Assembly (NCBI RefSeq): GCF_018860855.1
Contig: NZ_JAHKQE010000049.1
Span: forward strand, 39,156-103,155
DNA length: 64,000 nucleotides
From: Amphritea atlantica
GTDB taxonomy: Bacteria; Pseudomonadota; Gammaproteobacteria; Pseudomonadales; Balneatricaceae
Direction of reading: 5' to 3'
Shown here: positions 34,510 to 43,596 of the stretch, piece by piece
Layout of the letters: each line of letters opens with the position of its first letter
How positions within the stretch are numbered: position 1 is the first letter of the stretch
Made by a program: the position numbers and the translations under genes
The notes under the pieces: model-generated
What the model saw: the letters and a program-made list of their open reading frames with translations, nothing else
Database searches by the model: none
What the model was told of the DNA's origin: nothing

Positions 34510-35304
34510 ATGAAAGGAAATCCATTACGCGGCGCAAATTTTTTATTGCGCGGCTTGGCTATGTTGCCAGAAAAAGGGATCCGACACTTTGTCGTGGTAC
34601 CGTTGTTAATTAATATCTTTATTTTCACCGGTGCTATTTGGTTGTTGTTTGATCAGATGGGCTATTGGATCGATTACCTGCTGAGCGCTATCTTACCGGA
34701 TTGGGACTGGCTACAATTTTTACGCTATCTGTTGTGGCCATTGATTGCGGGACTCGTGCTGATTTTGGTGTATTACAGCTTCAGTGTGGTGGCGAATATT
34801 ATTGCCGCCCCGTTTAATGGCATTCTATCGGAGAAAGTAGAGCAGCGGCTGCGCGGTGTAACGGTGACCGACTCGGGCTGGAAAGAGATCGTGGCGTTGA
34901 TTCCGCGGACGATCGCTCGAGAGCTTTCTAAGCTGGTCTACTATCTGCCGCGCCTACTCTTCTTGATCATTTTGGCTTTTATTCCGGTGCTGGGCATGAT
35001 TGCACCTATTTTATTATTCCTGTTTGGTTGCTGGATGATGGCGATTCAGTACTGTGATTATCCGATGGATAATAATAAAGTCAGCTTTCGACAGATGAAA
35101 GATTCCCTTAAGCAGCGTCGTTTTACCTCTTTGGGCTTCGGTGGTTTGATCTCGTTGGGAATGATGGTTCCGTTGCTTAATCTGTTGCTGATGCCAGCGG
35201 CTGTTGTGGGTGCGACTATCTTTTGGGTTGAAGAGTATACCAATGGCAGTGAGATTGATTTAAGCGGTCTAATGGGTCAGGAGCAACTGGACGATAAGCG
35301 TTAA
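34510..35304 (+). CDS. cysZ: CysZ-like sulfate transporter
   Basis: A 264-residue membrane protein of the EI24/CysZ family with about six hydrophobic stretches. The start (NPLRGANFLLRGLAMLPEKGIRHFVVVPLLINI) and PFNGILSEKVEQRLRG, YYLPRLLFLIILAFIPVLG and WMMAIQYCDYPMDNN match CysZ. It takes up sulfate for cysteine synthesis. GAGGGAAAG precedes the ATG. A terminator follows. No cys biosynthetic genes are adjacent. Confidence 0.92.
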   Translation: MKGNPLRGANFLLRGLAMLPEKGIRHFVVVPLLINIFIFTGAIWLLFDQMGYWIDYLLSAILPDWDWLQFLRYLLWPLIAGLVLILVYYSFSVVANIIAAPFNGILSEKVEQRLRGVTVTDSGWKEIVALIPRTIARELSKLVYYLPRLLFLIILAFIPVLGMIAPILLFLFGCWMMAIQYCDYPMDNNKVSFRQMKDSLKQRRFTSLGFGGLISLGMMVPLLNLLLMPAAVVGATIFWVEEYTNGSEIDLSGLMGQEQLDDKR

Positions 35305-35336
35305 TCAGGGGTTAAATTGACCGATTAACTCAAAGC

Positions 35337-35367
35337 GCACACCTACTCGTTAGGGTGCGTTTTTTTA
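35337..35367 (+). terminator. Terminator after cysZ
   Basis: CGCAC-CCTA and TAGG-GTGCG form an imperfect stem with a CTCGT loop followed by seven T. It also lies 20 bp after the stop of the convergent phoR. Confidence 0.8.
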
Positions 35368-35387
35368 TGCGTGAACCTTGGGTATCG

Positions 35388-36701
35388 TTAGTCTTGTTCG
35401 GTTTCTTCGACGTCGGCGGGGATGATCAGTTCATTCGGGAAGTGACAGGTGAAGGTACTGCCTTTGCCTAGATGGCTACTGATCGTCAGCTTACCACCGT
35501 GTCGCAGCATCACATGTTTGACGATTGCTAGGCCTAAGCCGGTGCCGCCACTGTCAGATGAGCGGCTCTCATCAACCCGATAAAAGCGTTCCTGTAATCG
35601 AGGAAGGTGGATGCTGTCGATACCGGGCCCGTTATCTTGTACCGCGAAGTGGCCACCCTCTTTATCGGTCCACCAGCGTAGTTTGATCGTCCCTTTCGCC
35701 GGGGTGTAGCGCACCGCATTGAATACTAAATTCGAGATCGCACTATAAATCTCGGATTCCTGACCTAACAGGGTGCTGCTGTTTTCTAGATCCAGTTTAA
35801 TTGTCTGGTTTTTGTCCTGCCCTAGCACGAGGCCATCTTCGCGGATACGGGTGACGATAGCGTGGAGAGGGATCGGTAGCTCATCGGCGACGTGGGCGCT
35901 GGTTTCCAAGCGGGATAACAGCAGCAGATCCGCAACGAGATTTTCCATCCGCCGAGATTGACTCTCCATCTGACTCAGGCCGCGTTGTAGCGGGCGTGGC
36001 AGATCTTGGTCGAGAAAGGTCTCAAGATAGCCACGGATCACGGTGAGTGGTGTGCGCAGCTCGTGAGAGGCGTTGGCGACGAAATCCTGACGGGTTTGCT
36101 CCAGTTGTTTAAGGCGAGAGATGTCTCTGGCAACGAGAATACGATCACCGGCACCGAAACGGGTAATGCGGTATTCGAGCACCATATCTTTCTGAATCGG
36201 CGAGGTTAGCTGCAGAGGGTCGTCATACATATTTTTACGGTAATAACGCACAAAGCGCGGATCGCGTAGCAAGTTCATCACCGAGCGGCCCCGATCTGTC
36301 TGGGCTTTCATGCCGAGTAGCTTTTCGGCGGCTCGATTCCACCATTCCAAGTGGTTCTGCGCATCGATAATCACGATGGCATCACTCAGGGCGGCGGATG
36401 ATTGCTGGAAGCGGTGGATGACGTTGCGTAGCGATTGGGTTCGTGACAGCTGACGCTTTTGATCTCTGGACAGTTCGTCGAACAGTTCGCCCCAATAACC
36501 TCGGCTTTCAGGCACATCGGTATGGTCGCTACGCATGAGCCACTGCTGCAAGCGATTAAACTGCTTAACTTGATACAGGGCCCAGCCCAGTAGCGCCAGT
36601 GCTAGCGTCCATCCGGGATAGCCGATAACAAAGCCAACCACTAAGCTAACCGTTGCGGTGAGCGCAAGATTGCTGGTGATTGAATGGCCGGAATTGTACA
36701 T
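35388..36701 (-). CDS. phoR: Phosphate regulon sensor histidine kinase PhoR
   Basis: A 437-residue membrane kinase. Two N-terminal membrane segments (about 10-45) are followed by a linker, a PAS domain (about 95-195, ALSDAIVIIDAQNHLEWWN), a HisKA domain with the phospho-accepting H213 in NASHELRTPL, and an HATPase domain (NLVFNAVRYTP, DNGPGI, GGTGLGLAIVKHV). PhoR activates PhoB when the Pst/PhoU complex reports low phosphate. It lies 9 bp after phoB in one operon. Confidence 0.96.
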   Translation of the reverse strand: MYNSGHSITSNLALTATVSLVVGFVIGYPGWTLALALLGWALYQVKQFNRLQQWLMRSDHTDVPESRGYWGELFDELSRDQKRQLSRTQSLRNVIHRFQQSSAALSDAIVIIDAQNHLEWWNRAAEKLLGMKAQTDRGRSVMNLLRDPRFVRYYRKNMYDDPLQLTSPIQKDMVLEYRITRFGAGDRILVARDISRLKQLEQTRQDFVANASHELRTPLTVIRGYLETFLDQDLPRPLQRGLSQMESQSRRMENLVADLLLLSRLETSAHVADELPIPLHAIVTRIREDGLVLGQDKNQTIKLDLENSSTLLGQESEIYSAISNLVFNAVRYTPAKGTIKLRWWTDKEGGHFAVQDNGPGIDSIHLPRLQERFYRVDESRSSDSGGTGLGLAIVKHVMLRHGGKLTISSHLGKGSTFTCHFPNELIIPADVEETEQD

Positions 36702-36710
36702 CAGTCAGGC

Positions 36711-37406
36711 TCAGGCTGACTGGGATGAAAAGCGGTAACCCGTACCGCGAACGGTTTGGATTAGATAGTCATGGCGTTCGCCGAGTGCCTTACGCAGCCG
36801 CCGGATATGAACATCAACAGTACGCTCTTCGACATAGACGTTACCGCCCCATACTAGATCAAGCAGTTGGCTACGGGTGTAGGCACGATCTTGATGGGTC
36901 ATGAAAAACTGTAGTAGGCGAAACTCTGTTGGCCCAAGTTCCAGTGGCTTGAGTTCAGAACTCACCCGATGGGATACCGGATCTAGGGTTAAATCATCGA
37001 CTGTAATCGGCTCTTCGATACCTTTCGGCGTGGTGCGTCGCAGTACGGTTTTCAATCGGGCAACCAGTTCCCGAGGGGAGAAGGGCTTAGTGATATAATC
37101 ATCAATACCGGTTTCCAGTCCTTGGATCTTATTATCTTCATCGGTTTTAGCGGTTAGCATGATGATGGGAATATCCGCTGTCATCTCATCCTTTCGCAGA
37201 CGCCGTGCGAATTCGATCCCGCTAATGCCAGGCATCATCCAATCCAGTAAAACCATATCTGGTTTACAATCTACAATCATTGGATGCGCGGCTTGTGCGG
37301 AATCCGCTTCGACACAATCGTATCCAGCCATTTCGAGTGCAACAGCGATCATCTCGCGAATCGGAGCCTCGTCATCAACAATCAGAACGCGTTTACCCGA
37401 CGTCAT
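36711..37406 (-). CDS. phoB: Phosphate regulon response regulator PhoB
   Basis: A 231-residue OmpR-type response regulator. Receiver domain with D11, D12 and phospho-acceptor D55 (LLDWMMPG). The winged-helix domain holds RTVDVHIRRLRKALG and VRGTGYRFS. The ATG at 37406 is preferred to TTG 37412 because GAGGTGA lies just upstream. It binds Pho boxes; one lies upstream at 37463-37480, so the operon is probably autoregulated. The predicted target boxes before pstC and pstS are in this window. Confidence 0.96.
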   Translation of the reverse strand: MTSGKRVLIVDDEAPIREMIAVALEMAGYDCVEADSAQAAHPMIVDCKPDMVLLDWMMPGISGIEFARRLRKDEMTADIPIIMLTAKTDEDNKIQGLETGIDDYITKPFSPRELVARLKTVLRRTTPKGIEEPITVDDLTLDPVSHRVSSELKPLELGPTEFRLLQFFMTHQDRAYTRSQLLDLVWGGNVYVEERTVDVHIRRLRKALGERHDYLIQTVRGTGYRFSSQSA

Positions 37407-37462
37407 GACCAATCACCTCATTTATTTATAATGTATTAAGACGGTCATTAGATTATGAAACT

Positions 37463-37480
37463 GTTACAGAAATATGACAA
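37463..37480 (-). promoter_or_regulatory. Pho box upstream of phoBR
   Basis: On the minus strand TTGTCATATTTCTGTAAC contains two direct half-sites (TTGTCAT and CTGTAAC) 11 bp apart, matching the PhoB consensus CTGTCAT-N4-CTGTCAT closely. It lies 57 bp upstream of the phoB ATG. Confidence 0.75.
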
Positions 37481-37509
37481 AGTCGTCCGCCATGCAAGAG
37501 TATTTGTTT

Positions 37510-38400
37510 TTAAATGGTTAGGTAGTGCAGAAATAGGCCGATAAAAACCGCCATCCCCGCATAATTGTTGTTGAGAAAGGCGGTAAAACAAGCTTCCCGC
37601 TGACGCTCTCTGATGAGGTATTGCTGATAGATAAAGAGTCCCGCCATCACCGTCACACCGAGATAGAACCAGATCGATAGATGTAATTGAGCGCCAACCA
37701 TAAGCAAAATAATCAGGGTGAGTAGCTGCAATATGCCGATAATCACTTTATCCATATCGCCGAATAACACGGCGGTGGATTTAACCCCGATACGAATATC
37801 ATCGTCCCGGTCGACCATGGCATACATGGTGTCATACACCACGGTCCAGATAACCGCTGCGGTATAAATGAGCCAACTGATGAGTGGTACTTCACCAAGG
37901 GTCGCACTAAAGGCCATAGGTACAGCCCAAGAAAACGCCATACCCAATACCACCTGCGGTAGATGGGTGTAGCGTTTCATAAAGGGATAGCAGAACGCGA
38001 GAATAACGGCGCCTATCGATAGATAGACGGTGGTGGTATTGGTAAATAGTACGAGCGCAAAAGAGGCCAGCAGTAGAACAACAAACAGTATTAAGGCTTC
38101 TTTGGCAGAGATTCTACCGGCAGGTAGCGGGCGTTGTGCCGTTCGCTTTACATGAGCATCAATATTGCGGTCGGCAAAATCATTGATGACACAGCCTGCG
38201 GAGCGCATCAGGAATGTTCCCAGAATGAAAATAAACAACAAGCCGTATGAAGGAATGCCCTCAGCGGCAATCCATAGAGCCCAGAGGGCCGGCCACAGCA
38301 GCAGAAAACTGCCGATCGGTTTGCTGATTCGCATAAGGTCGCCACAGGCTTTCAACTTCTGCCAAGCGGGGCTAGTGTTTTGAGTACCGGGTTGCATCAT
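37510..38400 (-). CDS. ubiA: 4-hydroxybenzoate octaprenyltransferase UbiA
   Basis: A 296-residue, ~8-segment membrane prenyltransferase that attaches the polyprenyl chain to 4-hydroxybenzoate in ubiquinone synthesis. Both aspartate motifs are visible: [15 protein letters not shown] and [18 protein letters not shown]. It follows ubiC by 13 bp, the usual ubiCA pairing, and lies next to phoB as in Pseudomonas. Confidence 0.96.
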   Translation of the reverse strand: MMQPGTQNTSPAWQKLKACGDLMRISKPIGSFLLLWPALWALWIAAEGIPSYGLLFIFILGTFLMRSAGCVINDFADRNIDAHVKRTAQRPLPAGRISAKEALILFVVLLLASFALVLFTNTTTVYLSIGAVILAFCYPFMKRYTHLPQVVLGMAFSWAVPMAFSATLGEVPLISWLIYTAAVIWTVVYDTMYAMVDRDDDIRIGVKSTAVLFGDMDKVIIGILQLLTLIILLMVGAQLHLSIWFYLGVTVMAGLFIYQQYLIRERQREACFTAFLNNNYAGMAVFIGLFLHYLTI

Positions 38401-38413
38401 TAATGATCCATCG

Positions 38414-38956
38414 TTATTTGTGCCGATAGTTTACCTGTTGCAACGCTGGCAGGAAAACTTCAGCAACAAGAAGAGGTTTATTCGCTAAGTAGAACAACGA
38501 GCGGCGTGCCCAAGTGGTTTCGCCATTGCTCAGCGATATGCGGCTGATCTCTAGAGGGGAGCGTTTCATGGTGGGGTCACGAAATAAAATACTTCCCAGT
38601 GAGCGAGTTCCGAGGGTATGGAGTTTGCGCTGTTTACCGGTCAGAGTGGAGGCTGGAATAATGGTTCGGGCAAAAACCCAAGGCTGATTATGGCCAAGTA
38701 ATTGGACTTCCCGAATCAGCACTTTTTGTCGTGTTGGGATTTTTAGCGCTTGAGCTTCAGCGCGGCTGGGCCGTCCCCAACATTGGCGTAGCACTTTGAC
38801 TCTAAAATCACCCTGACTGGCGTGGATCAGATGCTGTGTTAACGAGCCTTCATCCAATAGCCATTTTCGCCAGATACGCGGCGCATCGGTTGTTGCAGGG
38901 CGTTTTAAGGCATGCCAACAGGTAGCAAAACGGTTCTGATTGAGAGCGACAGGCAC
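38414..38956 (-). CDS. ubiC: Chorismate pyruvate-lyase UbiC
   Basis: A 180-residue enzyme that splits chorismate into 4-hydroxybenzoate and pyruvate, the first step of ubiquinone synthesis. Recognised by [16 protein letters not shown], the [12 protein letters not shown] segment, [19 protein letters not shown] and [22 protein letters not shown]. First gene of a ubiCA operon. The start lies close to the divergent DUF1415 gene (80 bp), which probably shares the promoter region. Confidence 0.94.
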   Translation of the reverse strand: MPVALNQNRFATCWHALKRPATTDAPRIWRKWLLDEGSLTQHLIHASQGDFRVKVLRQCWGRPSRAEAQALKIPTRQKVLIREVQLLGHNQPWVFARTIIPASTLTGKQRKLHTLGTRSLGSILFRDPTMKRSPLEISRISLSNGETTWARRSLFYLANKPLLVAEVFLPALQQVNYRHK

Positions 38957-39036
38957 AATAATTTCTCAGCAAAAAAAGTGGCCGTATAGTACCCTAACCG
39001 GAGGTAAAAGTATTGGTTTGCATCGCTCAGGATTAA

Positions 39037-39621
39037 GTGGAAAGTATGGTTAAAACGCAGCAAGTCTATTCAGCGGAACAGGTAGAACAGTTGACCCGTC
39101 AGTGGGTCGAGAGCATGGTTGTCGGTTTGAATCTATGCCCCTTTGCCGCCCCAGTGGTCAAGGATCATTCGCTGCGTTATGCGGTGACGGAGGCTGAAGG
39201 TGGCGAAGCGCTGGTCGCGGCTTTTTTGGCTGAGGTTGAGCGATTGGTTGAGGCCGATGAGCAATCGCTATCAACCACACTGTTCATTGTGCCGACGGGG
39301 CTGGCAGATTTCTATGATTACCTCGATCAGCTGCAGTTGTTTGAAAACTTACTGCAAGAGGCGGGTTTAGAGGGCGTACTGCAATTGGCTAGCTTTCATC
39401 CAGGTTATCTCTTTGCGGGGGTGGCGGAAGATGATCTCAGCCATTGGAGCAATCGAGCACCTTGGCCAACCTTTCATATTATCCGAGAGGCTGAGATGAG
39501 TCGGGCATTGGCGCACTATTCACATCCAGAACAGATTCCAGAGCGAAATATTCAACGGTTAAGAGCGTTAGGCCGAGAGGCTCTCATTAAACGTTTTCCG
39601 CCTTTTGCCGATTATTGCTAG
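39037..39621 (+). CDS. DUF1415 domain protein
   Basis: A 194-residue protein of the DUF1415 family: TRQWVESMVVGLNLCPFAAPV near the start, LASFHPGYLFAGV and WPTFHIIREAEMSRAL later. The invariant Cys in NLCPFA and His in SFHPGY suggest a metal- or redox-linked activity, but the function is unknown. GTG 39037 and ATG 39046 are both possible starts. It diverges from ubiC. Confidence 0.85.
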   Translation: MESMVKTQQVYSAEQVEQLTRQWVESMVVGLNLCPFAAPVVKDHSLRYAVTEAEGGEALVAAFLAEVERLVEADEQSLSTTLFIVPTGLADFYDYLDQLQLFENLLQEAGLEGVLQLASFHPGYLFAGVAEDDLSHWSNRAPWPTFHIIREAEMSRALAHYSHPEQIPERNIQRLRALGREALIKRFPPFADYC

Positions 39622-39906
39622 ATCGATTGATAACGCTTTCTTCGTGCCTCAATTGTCGGTGCTCTTTGTGTGAGGATTTGTGGCACGTCACTTGTTTTTC
39701 TATCCGCATAAAAATTCATCAAAATCGGCCTTATCCCCCATATATGTTGGCTAATCTGGCTATCTTGAGTACCCGATAGCGGCGAACTACGTTAAAATTT
39801 CTGAGCAGCATCTGCGTCTGAAATCAGGTAATGCTGCGTCAAAATAATAATGCTCAGCGAGATAAGTTGTACGCCGAACGAGAGATAACCAATGTAGGAT
39901 GAAGGC

Positions 39907-40197
39907 GTGTCAGTTGATCTAAAGAGGGGCTCCCAGAATATGGGAAATAAGCGTCACTCATCGCGTAAAGTGGGTGAAGCCGTTTGTGATATGCAAGGTG
40001 ATTTGTGGGACCTTGACGGCATATTTTTGATCTCGATGAAACAGCTAGTGCCGGGCTGGAGTGGTGGTACTTTACCGTCAGAGATCATGCCCGAGTTAAA
40101 AAATACCGGTAAGTTTCATGCGCATGGGTTTTTACTCACGGCTGAGCCGGTTGCTGGTGGGAAGATTGGTTTGCGCATCTGTGTCTTTGATGACTAA
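39907..40197 (+). CDS. Hypothetical protein
   Basis: A 96-residue frame with GTG start (AGGA upstream) or an ATG at 39940. The product (VGEAVCDMQGDLWDLDGIFLIS, LKNTGKFHAHGFLLTAEPV) is soluble and has no signal sequence. I do not recognise the family. The terminator right after it supports a real gene. The 285 bp between DUF1415 and this frame hold nothing I can name. Confidence 0.55.
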   Translation: MSVDLKRGSQNMGNKRHSSRKVGEAVCDMQGDLWDLDGIFLISMKQLVPGWSGGTLPSEIMPELKNTGKFHAHGFLLTAEPVAGGKIGLRICVFDD

Positions 40198-40227
40198 GGG
40201 CACTTGATCTAACGCGTCGTGAAATAG

Positions 40228-40254
40228 AAAAGGCAGCACGAAGGCTGCCTTTGA
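40228..40254. terminator. Bidirectional terminator near phoU
   Basis: AAAGGCAGC and GCTGCCTTT around a short ACGAAG loop. It lies between the convergent hypothetical gene and phoU, and can end both transcripts. Confidence 0.85.
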
Positions 40255-40272
40255 TTTATCGAATGATACGAT

Positions 40273-41007
40273 TTACTTCTTATGTTCGACTTCGCGGACT
40301 GTCCGTTTAATCTCTTTCAAGCTGCTATGTCGCACATCCGTGCCGCTTACCAGATAGATAAGATGTTCCGCCATATTACGGGCATGATCACCAATCCGCT
40401 CAATACTACGTAATATCCACATGACATTCATGATGCTAGTGATATAGCGTGGATCTTCCATCATGTAGGTCATCAATGAGCGCATTGCGGTGCGATACTC
40501 AGAATCGACTTCTTTATCCTGCTTAGCCACCTTATAGGCCATCTCCGCATCGCTGCGGGCAAAGGCTGTGAGGCAGTTCTGTAACATATCACGTACCAAG
40601 TTGCCGATATGCCGGACTTCTTGGAAGCCGCGGACATTTTTGCCATCATCCGCCAGTTCAATGGCATAGCGACAGATGCGGCTGGTTTCATCGCCGATGC
40701 GCTCGAGGTCGCTAACCGCTTTACTGACGGAGATAATCAGCCGTAGATCGGCGGCGGCAGGTTGACGACGGGCGATAATCAGCGTGCACTGTTCATCGAT
40801 CATCATCTCCATATCATTGATGCCCTGATCGCTTTTGCGGGCTTGTTCAGCCTTATCGGTATCACCCGTGACCAATGCTTCTACGGCCTCGCTCAGTTGA
40901 CGTTCAACGAGGCCTCCCATGGTTAGCAACTCGGTGCGGATCTGCTCCAGCTCTTCATTGAAGCTCTGGGAGATGTGATTGCTATGACGGTCCTGTTCGT
41001 AACTCAC
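40273..41007 (-). CDS. phoU: Phosphate signalling protein PhoU
   Basis: A 244-residue, all-helical, two-repeat protein. PhoU links the PstSCAB transporter to PhoR and keeps the regulon off when phosphate is ample. Each repeat carries the metal-site pattern seen here in SDLERIGDETSRICRYA and RSIERIGDHARNMAEHL. Last gene of the pst operon, 16 bp after pstB. Confidence 0.96.
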   Translation of the reverse strand: MSYEQDRHSNHISQSFNEELEQIRTELLTMGGLVERQLSEAVEALVTGDTDKAEQARKSDQGINDMEMMIDEQCTLIIARRQPAAADLRLIISVSKAVSDLERIGDETSRICRYAIELADDGKNVRGFQEVRHIGNLVRDMLQNCLTAFARSDAEMAYKVAKQDKEVDSEYRTAMRSLMTYMMEDPRYITSIMNVMWILRSIERIGDHARNMAEHLIYLVSGTDVRHSSLKEIKRTVREVEHKK

Positions 41008-41023
41008 TATAATTCTCCCCTAA

Positions 41024-41860
41024 TTAACCGTAACGACCGGTAATATAGTCTTCGGTTTGTTTCTTTTCTGGATTGGTAAACAGACGATCTGTTACCCCGA
41101 ATTCGATCAGATCGCCCATATACATAAAGGCGGTGTAATCAGACACCCGAGCCGCTTGCTGCATGTTGTGGGTGACGATCACGATGGTAAAGTCTTTCTT
41201 TAATTCGTTGATCAGCTCTTCGATCTTCAGTGTTGAGATCGGATCCAGTGCGGATGCTGGCTCATCCAGCAACAAGACCTCTGGTTTCACCGCGATAGTA
41301 CGGGCGATGACCAGACGTTGCTGCTGACCGCCGGACATGCCTAAAGCGCTCTCGTGCAGACGATCTTTGACTTCATCCCAGAGAGCGGCGGATTTCAACG
41401 CCCACTCAACGGTTTCGTCGATGACACGTTTTTTGTTAATACCCTGAATCCGCAGACCGTAGGCAACATTTTCGTAGATGCTTTTCGGAAATGGGTTGGG
41501 TTTCTGAAACACCATGCCAACACGACGACGTAGATCAGCAACATCCACACCGCGTTCATAGATGTTTTGTCCATATAGGCTCATCTGGCCTTCGATACGA
41601 CAGCTATCAACCAGATCGTTCATCCGGTTAAAGCAGCGCAACAGGGTGGATTTACCGCAACCGGATGGGCCGATAAAGGCAGTCACCCGATTTTTAGGGA
41701 TATCCATGGTGACGCCGTGCAGGGCACGTTTGTCGCCATAGAATAGCTCGAGATCACGCACTGTCAGGGCAATGGTCTCATCTTCAAGGCGCAGACTCTG
41801 ATTCTGGCGCTGAAGAGCGGAAATATCGATTGAATGGGTCTTAGCTTCCATAGTCATCAT
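41024..41860 (-). CDS. pstB: Phosphate ABC transporter ATPase PstB
   Basis: A 278-residue ABC ATPase. Walker [10 protein letters not shown], signature [18 protein letters not shown], Walker [14 protein letters not shown] and the H-loop [12 protein letters not shown] are all intact. PstB drives high-affinity phosphate uptake with PstA, PstC and PstS. The first ~25 residues before [11 protein letters not shown] are an extension. Several ATG codons (41860, 41857, 41851) are possible starts. Confidence 0.97.
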   Translation of the reverse strand: MMTMEAKTHSIDISALQRQNQSLRLEDETIALTVRDLELFYGDKRALHGVTMDIPKNRVTAFIGPSGCGKSTLLRCFNRMNDLVDSCRIEGQMSLYGQNIYERGVDVADLRRRVGMVFQKPNPFPKSIYENVAYGLRIQGINKKRVIDETVEWALKSAALWDEVKDRLHESALGMSGGQQQRLVIARTIAVKPEVLLLDEPASALDPISTLKIEELINELKKDFTIVIVTHNMQQAARVSDYTAFMYMGDLIEFGVTDRLFTNPEKKQTEDYITGRYG

Positions 41861-41881
41861 TAAACCTATCTAGTGTTCGGC

Positions 41882-43570
41882 TTACATCTCAAGCGCTTTG
41901 TATTTTTCGCGTAAATGGTTACGGATAGCAATGGCTGACATGTTCAGCAGTGCGATAACCAAAACCAGCAGCAGAGCGGTGGCATAAACGAGCGGCCGAG
42001 CTGCTTCAACATTGGGGCTCTGGAAGCCCACATCATAGATGTGAAAACCCAGGTGCATAAATTTTTGATCCAGATGGATGAACGGGTAGTTACCATCTAA
42101 AGGTAGGCTAGGCGCTAGCTTAACAACCCCCACGAGCATTAGCGGGGCCACTTCACCGGCCGCCCGAGCAATCGCCAAGATAACACCGGTCATCATCGCT
42201 GGGCTTGCCATCGGTAAAACCACTTTCATCAGTGTTTCAAACTTGGTTGCGCCGAGCGCTAGGCTACCTTCACGCAATGCTCGAGGAATACGGCTGAGGC
42301 CTTCTTCTGTTGCCACAATCACCACCGGTACCGTCAGCAGTGCTAGGGTCAGGGAGGCCCACATTAGACCTGGCGTACCAAAGGTCGGGGCAGGCTTAGC
42401 GGCAGCGAAAAATAGATCATCAATATTGCCGCCAAGAAAGTAAACAAAGAAGCCCAAGCCGAATACACCATAAACAATGGAGGGTACACCGGCGAGGTTA
42501 TTGACCGCGATACGGATGAGTCGGGTGACAAAGCCCTGTTTAGCATATTCGCGCAGATAAACCGCGGCGATAACGCCAAAAGGAGTCACCAGCAACGACA
42601 TCAGCAACACCATCATCACGGTGCCGAAGATAGCGGGGAATATACCCCCTTCGGTATTCGCTTCGCGGGGCTCATCACTCACAAACTCCCAGAGTTTAGC
42701 CGCATAATGGAGCATTTTCTCTCCAGTATTCATCGCGTTAGGGCGGAATATACGCACGATTTTAGCCAGCTGAATCTCAACAACTTTGCCGCCGGCCACT
42801 TCTGCGGTTAAGGCGTCCCGGTTAATCTGTGTATAAAGGTCTAGCAAACGTTGTTGCATTCCTTCATAAGCAGCATCGAGCTCTTTACGACGCTGATTGA
42901 TTGCTGCGTATGGCGCCTGATCGGTCACATTATCGAGTTGTAAGCCTCGTTCTTTCAAACGTAGACGCTCCAACTCGTAATTGATAGCACCGATCTCATG
43001 CTTCTCAATGACTAAAATATCTTCACGAATTTTCAAGGCACGTTCAACGCGCTTATCAAGCTCTGCCCATAAGGCAATATATTCCGCTGACTGATCATAA
43101 CCATCGACACGGGCGATCTCTTTACCTGACTCTTTGAGCGAGCGGAGGTAACCATAAAGGTTACCCCATTCCCGTCGTTCAGCGGTGAAGAGCATGGCGG
43201 GCTTCGATTGGTCTGTGAAAAACTGTTCCAGCGCCCAGCTAAAGTCAGAGCCGTACACATCACGGTTACCGACTTTCAACAGATGTCGGGTAGAAAATTC
43301 AGTATCATCCGGAATTTTAATACCCGCTTCAATCAACTGTTTAGTGAGCACTTCATTGGTTTCGACAACCTCACCGGCAATCGTTTTAGACTGTCCATCG
43401 ACGGTATAAGTGCCCTGAACAATGTCGGCTGGCCAGAAGTGACTCAGGCCACGTACGGCAATTAGCCCTAGCAGGCCGACCACCATAATCAGGCTGATCG
43501 CAACTGCACCGGCATTCAGCCATACCCAGGGTGAACCGGATTTAAACCATTCTTTTACTGAGATGTTCAT
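41882..43570 (-). CDS. pstA: Phosphate ABC transporter permease PstA, long form
   Basis: A 562-residue permease, about twice the E. coli length (296). One N-terminal membrane segment (about 17-38) is followed by a ~270-residue polar, partly coiled-coil periplasmic insert (about 40-300). The standard permease domain then holds FGVIAAVYLREYAK, NLAGVPSIVYGVFGLGFFVYFLGG and the EAA-like EGSLALGATKFETLMKVVLPMA. The long form is common in this part of the gammaproteobacteria. GAGGAAAT precedes the ATG. 26-bp gap to pstC. Confidence 0.94.
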   Translation of the reverse strand: MNISVKEWFKSGSPWVWLNAGAVAISLIMVVGLLGLIAVRGLSHFWPADIVQGTYTVDGQSKTIAGEVVETNEVLTKQLIEAGIKIPDDTEFSTRHLLKVGNRDVYGSDFSWALEQFFTDQSKPAMLFTAERREWGNLYGYLRSLKESGKEIARVDGYDQSAEYIALWAELDKRVERALKIREDILVIEKHEIGAINYELERLRLKERGLQLDNVTDQAPYAAINQRRKELDAAYEGMQQRLLDLYTQINRDALTAEVAGGKVVEIQLAKIVRIFRPNAMNTGEKMLHYAAKLWEFVSDEPREANTEGGIFPAIFGTVMMVLLMSLLVTPFGVIAAVYLREYAKQGFVTRLIRIAVNNLAGVPSIVYGVFGLGFFVYFLGGNIDDLFFAAAKPAPTFGTPGLMWASLTLALLTVPVVIVATEEGLSRIPRALREGSLALGATKFETLMKVVLPMASPAMMTGVILAIARAAGEVAPLMLVGVVKLAPSLPLDGNYPFIHLDQKFMHLGFHIYDVGFQSPNVEAARPLVYATALLLVLVIALLNMSAIAIRNHLREKYKALEM

Positions 43571-43596
43571 ATCTGTTATTTCCTCAACAGCCCAGG

